From Pinus tabuliformis (lineage: Eukaryota > Streptophyta > Pinopsida > Pinales > Pinaceae), in assembly GCA_031772625.1 (NCBI GenBank), contig CM062819.1:827173503-827237502 (forward strand): a DNA stretch of 64,000 nt, given 5' to 3'. Positions 45,465 to 54,965 of the stretch are shown here, one piece after another. The notes beneath the pieces were generated by a model. That model searched no databases and was not told where the DNA came from. It worked only from the letters and a program-made list of their open reading frames with translations. The position numbers and the translations under genes are program-made. Every line of letters starts with the position of its first letter. The first letter of the stretch is position 1.

Positions 45465-46951
45465 CAGTTCCTAAATCTTGATCATTTTGACTCCAATCTT
45501 CCCAATAGCCAGGCACTGGTCTTAGATCCTTGGTGATCACACTAACTTAACGAAATATCATTCGTTCACCTCTTTTCTTCCTCTTTTCTTTGTCCCCTAA
45601 GGATAAGGAGATTCTCTAGGGCTTGGTGTGAAATTTTAGGGAAGAGAAATTTTAGGATTCTGTCTGGACAAGTTTATTCATTTATGTCTCCTTTAAGCAT
45701 CTAGTTTTGAACGAATTCTGACGGTGGAATTTCAAATAAATTGATGTCGTCGCTATCACACCAAGAGGGAACCCTTGAAGCTGCTTTGACGTGGGAATTT
45801 CTTGAAGGTTTGCACTTTGTAGTTCATCATTCAAAACCTTTCCTCTTAACTATAGGTGATCATTGGATGAGCCTTTACCACGGTATATCTCTCAACCCTT
45901 GGTCTCTTATAGTATTTCTCTCAAGCAGTTTTTCGTGGTAAGTCACACTTTAATTGAATCTTTCCATTGAATGAGCCATCCTTGCCTCACTTTGACCCCT
46001 AGCATAAACACATCAATCACAAGTGAGGGATTTTGGAAGTTTTGATCTTAGGCATTCATCATTTTTTAATATTCCTAAGCCCGATGGCATCCTTCATAGG
46101 TCTTTCTTGGGGAGCCTTTCAACTTTTTTTTAAGTATTTCAACCATTAATTGAGCCTCCCCTTTGAATCGGCCTAGGAAATCGTGTTATACCTTGCCATT
46201 ATCTTATCATTCAAGTGATTTCCTCCATACCGAGACTCCTCCCATCGGTGAAAGTCCGTAAAGAGTAGGGGGCATCGACTAAGGTGATAATGGGTCCTTG
46301 TCCCATTGTTGTCACTTGGTCTAGTAGCAATCTCTTTGGAACCCCTCCTAGGACCCCTACTAGATTGAGCAGTAACACCTCCAAAGTTGGAGTGTGACTT
46401 AATCACTGGGTCTTGAATATGTCCTAATGTCTAGGGTCAATATATATTACTATGCTAGGTCATATCTGGAGTCTTATGGAATTTGACAAGGTTTTTCTAA
46501 GAATTTTTAATTAGTTAAAATTTCCCACAAGATGGGATTTTTAATTAATTTCCCATGTAATGATGAAAATAAGTGGCACTAGGAAATGTTTGTACCATGT
46601 GAGAGCTCAAAATCCATGCTCGCAATGCCAACATTATCCTAAGACCAACTTTAGGTGTCAATAAATGATGAAAATCCACTTTATCTAATAAAAGTGGAGA
46701 AAAAGACAAGAAAATGCAAAAACTTAATAATGGGAGGCATATTAAAACATGTTTTCCAAGTCAAGGGACAAATAAAGTGATGTGGCTTTGAAGTGAAGTC
46801 AAAGGAGCAGTTGGAGGCATATTTGGCAACCACATTGACAAGCCAAGTTCATGACCAAGTGAGAGCCCATTTGACTTCCAATTAGGGGGGTGTATTGCCC
46901 AGTCAGCAAGTCGAGATTCCTTTTTGGATACCCATGGATTTGCTAACACCT
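45465..46951. other. Intronic DNA, nothing recognised
   Basis: Short ORFs only; no TE ends were identified inside. Confidence 0.5.
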
Positions 46952-48047
46952 TTAGTTTTTTATTGATTTGGTAGCATAGTTTTTTATTGATTTGGTAGCA
47001 TTAACAGGTGTTCTACTCTCAATTTGTGTTTAAGAGGCTAAGGAACACGAGATCTCCAAAACCCATAAAAGGTTTAGTGACATAAGCTTGTGAAACGCCT
47101 TAATTAAATTAATTAGACATCATTTAAATATTTCCTAAGTCTAACTTAGGAAAAGTGTTTAATTAAAGTGAATTAATTAAGGAGATCAACTTATGCTCTA
47201 GAGACTTCCAGAAAATCACACGAATCAAGTCTGAGATGATCTTATCCGTTGATGAAGACCTAATCATAGGTGTTGGTGTTCCAACAAGAGATTATATGAG
47301 AAAGCCGATGGGATGGAGAGAGACGCAAGAGGGGGGCGAGTTACCTTGGCAGATTGAGATATCTAGTTGCATTACTACAGCAAGGAAGAGAGTTTGAGCC
47401 AGAAGAAAGCATCAGTGATTGAGGGAGCAGCAGAGGAGAATTTTGGAGAGTTTCCTAGCAGTTTTCCAGTGTCGAAGAGGCAGGAAAAGGGAGGTCATAA
47501 TTATTCTGTAGAAAGGTCGAGCAGCCAGTGCAAGTAGCTAAAAACCCCAGTACAAATTGCTAGAGAGAGGTTGTTTCAGTTGTCAGAGGCCGGAAAAGTC
47601 ATCTAGAAGGCAGAGAAAATTTTTCTAGAGGCAAGGGAAGGCAGGACGGCTCACAAGGAGCTAGCTAGCAGCCAATGTGAATTGTTTCTGGGCTAGCAAT
47701 GCAAGCAGGCCAGAGGGAGGCTAGTTGATTTGTAGAGGGAGAAAATTCTCTCCTAGAGATTTTGCCAGATTTTTGCCGAAGGATTGCCAAGGAGGCATCC
47801 ATATTATTATACTCTCCATTTTTGCACCGGATTTCCCTTCGAGGTTTTTCCAAGGACGTTAGTCCAAAAATTATTGTGTCAATTTTCATTATGTGTGCAT
47901 CTATTTCTCAGTCCCTAATTTTATTTTCCACAACATATTTTATGGTGAAGATTGCAATTGTGAGTTATTCGTTAATTGTCGTAAATACTTAAACTACTAA
48001 TAGTTAGGAGAAGAATATCGAAAAACTGCAATCAAGAAATTTTCACA
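46952..48047 (+). repeat. Solo G-family LTR, plus strand
   Basis: Divergent copy ending TTTTCACA at 48047. It retains the palindrome (CCTAAGTCTAACTTAGG near 47138) and a 'gaggtttttccaaggac' block. Its start carries a 24-bp tandem duplication (46954-46977 and 46978-47001) that includes GGTAGCAT. The start coordinate is approximate. Confidence 0.7.
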
Positions 48048-51000
48048 AACAGTTGGGGCTGATTTGATTGGAAGATGGTTTAGGAGTCAACTCCCCTTGA
48101 CTCCTCTCCTTCTCCACACATTGGTACACCTCAGTTGAGCTACCAATTAATACTCATGTGTAGATCAGTCAAGAATATACATTGACTATAGTGGTAGTCA
48201 GCACACAGATGAGACTTGAGACATCTATCCACACTCCAACTTGAGGTTGGGTCTATTAGGAGATCAGTGGGGCATCACTCCCACTCAAACCACACTTGTC
48301 AGACCTTCAGACACGCACCATCCAGCTAAACAATACATTGATACTCACTCAAGGAAGTATTGTTGCCACCTACAGCCAGCATAGGTCACTTAGCAGACCA
48401 GTGACAATCAGTCCTCAGCCACTTGGTAACTTCGACCAACAATGGGATTGACTCCTTGTGTCACTTGTTTAATCAGTTCTTCTTGGGATTTCCTCCCACA
48501 ATTGCTATTAATAAGCCCATTGAGCTCTCATTCTTCGATGGTTGGAAGCGTGGAGCTTGGGTATACTATGCTAAAATTTGTCTTCATTCATTGATAATAA
48601 AGCAAGACTTTGGAGGTCCACCATTACTGTGTTGTGTTATTTTTTCTTGACACTTGAGGTAACCTTGTATGTTTATTCCAGCGAATTTTTACTTGCTTAC
48701 AATTATTTTGTGTCTTAGCCTAAAGGGGCAGTTTTGTCTAAGGAAGAAAAGCTACAAGTATTCGTAGTTTTTTCTTGGACTTACTTATATCCAAGGCTTG
48801 ATTGGGACTTGTATGTTCTCAGTTGAACAACATGTCCAATATTGCCATCATATGAGCAAGCTCCCTTTGATGCTAATCTTTGTGTTGAAAGGTTGCGGTT
48901 ATTGTAACGTAAGTTACCAAGAGTCTTGGAGTTGGAAACGTTTTTGGCTAAACTAGCCACCTCCAATCTAATCAAGGAACACATAGCTCAAATTTACTTT
49001 GGACCATTCAAAGGACTCTAAAAGAGAGATCAAAAGGGCTCCCAAGGGCCTTGAACTTCTTCCTCCCATCACTCAAATCAGAAATTTATTTGGTTACTTT
49101 ATTCACGAATTTATTGAATATCTAGCACTTGGGCTTCTTGATTTGACTGTTGCTATAATAGCCACTCATTTTGCTCAAGAAAAACTAAGTTTACTTGGTT
49201 TATCTTAGGCAAAATAGATTAGGATTTGATTATTGCATTTGGGATTTTTCACCAAGTATTAGATCTAACACATGCTAGACTTTTGGGGTTTGTTTCAAAC
49301 TTTTCATAGTAATTTACTAACTGTCCTTCTTGGCTGACTTTTTTGGACAGACTGTAAACAGGGAGGATCTCCAGCTTGGCTGATTTTTGGGATAGACTTT
49401 TGACAAGGGAGACAATTGGTAGATTTTCTAACTTGAAGGATGTGGGCACTGAAGACAAGATATTTGTAAAACCATAAAGTTCTTACCTTGTAATCACTTT
49501 TAGGGGGTTTTACATTCAAGAATTTCCTTCTTTTGTAACTCATTTTAATCTCTCCCATTTGCCTAAAAGGGAGTTTTAATTTCTCCTCTTGAACTTGATC
49601 TCATGTTGTGAGAGAGATCAAGTCAAGTATTGTAACTTCAGTAGTTAACTTCTATTGTAACTTTTGAGCAAGATTTTTGATCATTTGTAACATTGGAAGA
49701 AGTACTTTATCCCTTTGAGGGAATTCATTGTAAACTCCTTTCAAACACCCTCCATCCTTCATTCTATAAGAGGATATTTCCCCTAAGTATTCCCCCTTCC
49801 CCGTTTGGGGAAGAATCTTGTGTGATTCTTCAGTGGTCTTCATTCCTTCTCTTTGGTGAACTAAAGTAGACTAGACTAATCAACTAAGTGCATCTAATTT
49901 CCTTTGCAAGTTATTTCCATTACTTCATGCAATTTAGTTCAACTTGCAATTGTCTTACTTGTGCAATCTAATCTTTCCACCTCATTGTACAATCTAGTTA
50001 GCTTTGTCTCTTTTATTTACCAACTCCCCAGTTGACTCCTTACTCTGAGATTGGGGCCCCAGCAAGGATAAGATCTGGGGAAGAAGTTCATTTGAAACTT
50101 GCTCTAGATTTTACAACTAACCACTAACTTAATCTAAAATAAACCAAGAGCATTCCACTACATATATCATGCAATCTTAGTGCTTGAGTTGAATTTCATT
50201 TGTTTTCCTTGCTTTCCTAGGTTTATCTATCTATTGGAGCAATTGTGATTTACTTCAAGTACACTTATTTATTTTGAAGCATTCACATTGTGGGCATTTA
50301 AGGATTTACTTTCCAAGTTTTCTTGTTTTACTTTCAAAGTTATTTTATCTCACTTGGATTTTTTGCTTTGCAAGTATCATACATATTGGCACTAGTCTAT
50401 TGGTTTTATCTTGCAATATCTTTGCTCTTAGATGATTATTATTTTCATGCTCATGAAGTTCATGCTTTGAATTTATTTATATTGTGGATATATCTTGGGC
50501 AATATTTATTATTTTTAACTCCTAGAAATTAACTCATCTTGTATAGATTAGTTAAGTCTCAGTATTCTTTTATAGGGTCCACCCCCTTGGCTTCAATAGA
50601 AGTTAGCCTAGACGGAGGAGTTGAGAATTGAGTGACAGTCTCAACTCGAGACTTGCCCCCAAGGCCACACCAAATGGAGTTAAAGATTTTCTCCAAGATA
50701 ATCCCGGCTGTGGATTTAGGCTGCAACAGACTCCATATGCCCTCTGGAATCTTAGGCACTACCCTTGCCTATCAACCACCTTTAAAATCAATGTAATAAA
50801 CCAAATAAAAATCTGTTTTACAGAAGTAACTCTTCAATCACCTTTGAGCCTCCTTTGTCTAAGCCTTAATAATCCTAACCCTAAGGACACACCCTTGACC
50901 CTCTTGAGTCTCCTTTAGTCTTGCACCGTCTTTTGGATTTTGGATCTCAAGTGCAAGATTCATTGTCACGTGACCAATACAAAAATAAATGCCTAACCAT

Positions 51001-51057
51001 AAGCTTAATACACTAAGAGGTTTCTTACTCAAATGTAGTAATGATCACAAAAGTTAC
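48048..51057. other. Intronic DNA, nothing recognised
   Basis: About 3 kb without a convincing ORF. A perfect 9-bp-arm inverted repeat (AGGAGTCAA, 6-nt loop, TTGACTCCT) lies at 48082-48105. The rest resembles decayed repeat DNA of unknown type. Confidence 0.5.
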
Positions 51058-51160
51058 CTGCAGCTTTTCGAGTTCCTTCAACACATTGGCAACCACCATT
51101 CCGGTATCATTAGAAAAATTAGGGATGACAAAAATATAGCGCCCATCCTTAGGTTGAATC
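51058..51160 (-). CDS. RECQL5: RECQ5-like exon (KDGRYIFVIP block)
   Basis: Acceptor GACTTTAG, donor GTAACT, 103 nt, phase 2 to 0. It completes an AG|G arginine codon, then reads 'IQPKDGRYIFVIPNFSNDTG' and 'MVVANVLKELEKLQ'. It corresponds to the G-Q-Y-V-F-D-I-P winged-helix-like segment of plant RECQ5. Confidence 0.85.
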
Positions 51161-51268
51161 CTAAAGTCATTTACACCATGTTTCAGAGAATAAGAAAATT
51201 ATTAATACATATTTTAGAAAAGAACAGGAAATTTGAAGATCATCACTGTTAGTAGAAAGAAAACTTAC

Positions 51269-51324
51269 CTCTTAAGAAGAGCATCAATGAACATGCTTTT
51301 CTTTGCCAGCAAGGATGGAGAACT
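51269..51324 (-). CDS. RECQL5: RECQ5-like exon (SSPSLLAKKS block)
   Basis: Acceptor GAACAG, donor GTAAGT, 56 nt, phase 0 to 2. It encodes 'SSPSLLAKKSMFIDALLK' plus AG. With the preceding exon it forms F-H-K-S-S-P, matching the family's F-H-K-T-S-P. Confidence 0.86.
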
Positions 51325-51347
51325 CTGTTCACAACAACAGTGCTCAA

Positions 51348-51574
51348 AGTCTCAATTCAGTAACCCACGTCTCTTCATTATCTAGACTATATAAAAAGTG
51401 GTCTCAATTTGGTAACCCCCGTCTATTCATTATCTAGACTATATCAAAAGTAGTCCCAATTTGGTAACCCACCTCTCTTCCTTATCTATACTATATCAGA
51501 AGTATAGATATGTAAACATTCAAATAGTAGTCCCAATTTGGTAACCCGCCTCTCTTCCTTATCTAGACAAAACT
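51348..51574. repeat. Intronic minisatellite, about 4 units
   Basis: Units of about 50 bp (51348-51396, 51397-51448, 51450-51500 and 51526-51574) share 'tcaatttggtaaccc', 'ctcttcattatctagac' and 'actatat'. It lies wholly in the 411-bp intron between two RECQ5-like exons and makes up over half of it. Confidence 0.85.
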
Positions 51575-51735
51575 GATGCGCATAAATCACATGCATTTAC
51601 CCATCCCGTTAAACATGAAGAAATATGACATATATGTAAACAGTTGCAGACACCTGAAAGACTGAAAATAGGCATGTGCATCTGACTGTGCAATTTTAAT
51701 CCAAATTAATCCACAGATGGTTCTAGGAAGCATAC

Positions 51736-51834
51736 TTTGTGAAAACACAGAGAGCAGGTTGCGTTTAACTGGGGAAGCACACGCAAATATTGCACCTCTT
51801 CAATTTCTAAATATGACAATATTGTGGCCATCAC
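51736..51834 (-). CDS. RECQL5: RECQ5-like exon (EVQYLRVLPQL block)
   Basis: Acceptor CATGCAG, donor GTATGC, 99 nt, phase 0 both ends. It encodes 'VMATILSYLEIEEVQYLRVL' and 'PQLNATCSLCFHK'. This is the most 5' exon I can support; the family continues upstream with the RecQ helicase core, which was not found. Confidence 0.88.
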
Positions 51835-51839
51835 CTGCA

Positions 51840-53341
51840 TGAAACAAAAACTTTAAAATGAAATCTTGGTGGGTAAAGAAGATAAGATGTATCTGATAAA
51901 AATTAATAAGTCTGGATGAGTGACTACCCAACATAGCCAAACACAGTACCAAGCTCATGTCAATCCCAACTCTCACATGCCTTTATTCAAATCTTTCTAT
52001 GTTTTAAAAAACAAAAATAGGTAAAGCCAGACATCCAAATTGTACTGATTCTTATATGTCAGTAACTTGAATTATTCCTATAGCCAAAAACATTAAAAAT
52101 GACTAAAGAGATCATTTTATGACGAACAACATTTCCTATACTAGCAAGTTTAATTCGATTAGATGCTTACCTCAAGCCCAGATGCCAATAAACAAGTCCA
52201 TGCCAAACAAATTAAGTAAACGTCAAGGGTTAAATCAATAGCATAAACTTTTAGAAGTGACTATTGTCACTTCATAATGTTTATACCTTCAAAGACTAAC
52301 AACTTGTGCAGTTTTCTTTCAGCAAAAAGTTCCAAAATATTGGTTATTGATGAACTTCGACAAACCCTTGAAAAATAAGGTAATAATTTATAAGTTTAGA
52401 TGGTGAAACTCAACAAAAATCAAAACTAGAGCTTGGAGGACAAAAAATTTCCTTGAGATAGAAACCATGTGTTGAACAAAACATACAGTCAACAGAAAGA
52501 CAATGCAACAGCAAAGTGAATGAACAATTTTTCACTTCAAGACATAAACACAGACAGAGCTGAAATGCGCCCTTGGGATGTGTTAACCCCTAAATTTGTC
52601 CCCATGCAAAATTAGAGGCTTAATGACCAGTACATTTCATCAGGCTGGAGGTTCAGAGACATATTCAGATACAGCTTTGCTTGGGTTGGGGTTGGCTCAC
52701 AGGGAGGTTTGTTGCAGTGTGGCTTCAATGATGCTCGTTTACTCAGACAGTAGACTCAGTCGTTGCACAGATTTTCACCAGATTGGAGAGAATTGCTTTT
52801 TTAAGCAAATTAGCAGTTCTCCTACTTTTTAGGAGATGTGTTCAGAGGTTTGTATCGCAGTGTCGATTACATATTCAGAGTCCCTATGAGCTCAGGGTTC
52901 TAGTGAGACTTCTCCAGGTTACATGAATGACATTTACAGTGACAGTTTCAGTTCAGAGTCTCACATGTCAGTTGTGATATATATTTGAAATCCTTCCTAG
53001 CTCGCGATTCTGATGAGCTACTTTCAGGCGACATGTAAAACAGGTCTATTTTTAGTATGTTTTGTATGTCAGATCTGGCTACATATTCTATTATTCGGAC
53101 TCCCTACTGAACACTGAGTCCAATGAGGGTAATTTCATTGACATGTGAGGTATTTTTATCAGTGTTGAAAAAATCGTAAAGGGCCCAGAAACATCTTTTC
53201 GGAAACATCGGTGAAAAATTCAGCAAAAATTGGAAAACCTCAGCAAACATTTAAAAATACAAAATATATTCATTATTTTTCAGAATTTTAAACATATAAA
53301 ACAACAAAACATTAGATAAACTCATTGGCACATAAATATGG
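51840..53341. other. Upstream intronic or intergenic DNA
   Basis: No RecQ core motif was recognised. A possible donor GAG|GTAAGC at about 52170 (minus strand) would be in the right phase for exon 51834, but the sequence before it does not resemble the family. Plus-strand 52596-53150 has loosely repeated 'cagagacatattcag'-type text. Confidence 0.45.
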
Positions 53342-53973
53342 TGTTAGATTGTGTAGCTTGGAAGGACTTCCACATTGGCTTGGTGTCTTAGCATGTGGAA
53401 GATTGCCTCTCTAGATGATAAACTTTGTAAAGTGATTTTATAAAGTACCTTTTGTATTTAATGATTAAAAGTGACTTTATTATAAAGTTGAGTCACTTAA
53501 GTGATTTAAGTGATCTCAATGAGAGATTAAGTCACAACCATTGATCTTGAGATGGCAAGATTTAATCTTGGCCATTGAGATCTAGGGTTAGGGATTTTAG
53601 TCATTAATGAGTTATAAAAGGAGATTTGAGGGAGAGGTGAAGGCACCTTGTACATAGTTTGAGTGGAGGGATTTCACTCAAGTTTGCAAGTCGAGTAGGG
53701 GGCTAAGGAAAGAGGAGCAAGGGGCAGTTAAGGAGTAGCAGTGAGGCTGCTCAAACTATTTGTATATTTCCTCTAATGGGCCATTATCCCTGGTACAGGA
53801 ACCCAAGTTATTAATAGAACAAGTTTGTTGGTTTTTCCACTTTGTCGGTTTTCCAGGGTATATCATGTGTCCAATGTGTGATGATGATTTTTGTGTGTTT
53901 TCGTTGTGCATCTTCCTTTATGAACTTAGTTGTGCATAAATTAATAAATTGGGTAATTGTTTGTATGAGATTT
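53342..53973 (+). repeat. Solo LTR J (copia-like)
   Basis: TGTTAGATTGTGTAGCTTGG opens the segment. A TATA box (GTTATAAAAGG, 53611-53621) lies in the expected place. No coding region follows. The 3' boundary is set only by the apparent start of LTR E2. Confidence 0.5.
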
Positions 53974-54965
53974 TGTTAAATTTGGCAACTAGGGCCAAAC
54001 TTCATCTTGGACAGCTCATACGAGGCAGCTAATATTTTTATTGGATTCCTCTCTCCGAGAGGTGTAGGATTGATCTAAAGATCATCCCATTCTGACATGT
54101 ACAAATGCAATTATGAATTTATTTTGATTATGGACAAATTGTCAAGGTCGGCCAGTGATCTAATTTACACCTCAACGTTGCATATAAATTCAAGAGGCCT
54201 CCTCCTCATTTTGGCACTTCACTCACTCACACATTTCTCCTTCATTGTTTAGGTGCGGATCTTCTGAGGCTTCTCTCTCTCCACACGTACGAAGAAGGGA
54301 CTGTTCTTTTGTTGTCCCAGCGTTGACCGACGTTGACCGAAAGTTGCAGGAAGTTGTTTTGACCAGCGTTAACCATCTTTGACTGCCGTTTTGTGTGGGG
54401 AATTTCTGTTTGGGCAGGCCACAGTTCTGGGCACGAAATCTGACATTGTTTGACCTCTGTTTGACCAGCGTTGACTATGCTAGGGCTTGCTGCTGCGTTG
54501 AACTTCATTGACCAGGTTTGCCTAGATATTTTCAGATTGTTTTGGGCTAATTTGACTAGCTGTTGGAGGCCAAGTTGACCAAGTTTGACCGAGCTGTTTT
54601 GGAGGTCAAAATCTGCCCTGTTGACCAGCGTTGACTTTCTAGTTAGGGCTTTCTGTTACTGCTGTTTGACTGGTCAGGTCTCACTGTGATTGGGCAAGTG
54701 AATATTGAATATTGTACTCTCTCTCTCTGCTGAACTTTTGAAGAAATATAAGAAGAATTGATCAAGGGTTTCCCCACATTAGGGTTTGTCCCTGGTTGGT
54801 GCCATATCTTGTGTCCTCTTGTCTTGCCTTGTCTTCTACTGTTATTGTTTATGTTCTATTTGCATTTTACTATCATGATGATGTGATTGCTAAACTGGGT
54901 ATTGATATTGGGCTAATAAAGAAATTGAAGTAAAATTGCTCTAAGCATAGAACATACCATTGTTA
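53974..54965 (+). repeat. LTR E2, relative of the E1 LTR
   Basis: Starts TGTTAAATTTGGCAACTAGG. It matches E1 at 54077-54240 and 54712-54910. TATA box atataaat at 54182-54189. Its middle section holds a TTGAC array (54322-54672) that is absent from E1. Confidence 0.65.
54322..54672 (+). promoter_or_regulatory. Array of 15 W-box (TTGAC[CT]) motifs
   Basis: Fifteen TTGACC or TTGACT hexamers occur in about 350 bp, fourteen on the plus strand and one reversed (near 54604). Many sit in the longer unit GTTGACCAGCGTTGAC. TTGAC[CT] is the known WRKY transcription factor site. The array is downstream of the LTR TATA box, in the presumed leader. Regulatory use is inference. Confidence 0.6.

Larger units (their letters stand above)
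35381..51057 (-). other. 15.7-kb intron of the RECQ5-like gene
   Basis: It contains element G, the nested LTR/hAT locus, a solo G LTR and unrecognised stretches. The donor is GTAACT after exon 51160-51058. Confidence 0.8.
26124..51834 (-). other. RECQL5: RECQ5-like DNA helicase gene, C-terminal part (8 exons)
   Basis: Eight exons join in one frame to a TAA stop at 26126-26124 and encode 268 residues. All donors are GT and all acceptors AG. Landmarks are 'LSYLEIEEVQYLRVLPQL', 'GEITFELKDPTFCYAI', 'PFLRADIKVFLQSN', 'FTPRAIARIMHGLSSPAYP' and 'FWGRYWKIDF'. I recognise these as the C-terminal region of plant RECQ5 helicases, with the A-R-I-x-H-G-x-x-S-P block shared with animal RECQ4. RecQ enzymes are 3'-5' ATP-dependent DNA unwinding enzymes acting in nuclear genome maintenance; this part follows the helicase core. 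Introns are 411, 108, 15677, 111, 8316, 144 and 137 bp. The two giant ones are filled by retroelements. The helicase core exons were not found. No exon has a stop or frameshift, so the gene looks functional. Confidence 0.85.

Noticed and set aside
48082..48105. Inverted repeat AGGAGTCAA/TTGACTCCT as a terminator
   Set aside because: A plant intron does not use hairpin terminators. A 9-bp stem is noted only as a curiosity.
52150..52260. Possible exon ending GAG|GTAAGC upstream of exon 51834
   Set aside because: Phase fits, but the residues before the donor do not match the family and no convincing acceptor was found.
52260..52400. Possible minus-strand exon ending GAAG|GTATAA
   Set aside because: It has an open frame of about 30 codons, but the peptide does not resemble RECQ5 and cannot be joined in phase to exon 51834 with confidence.
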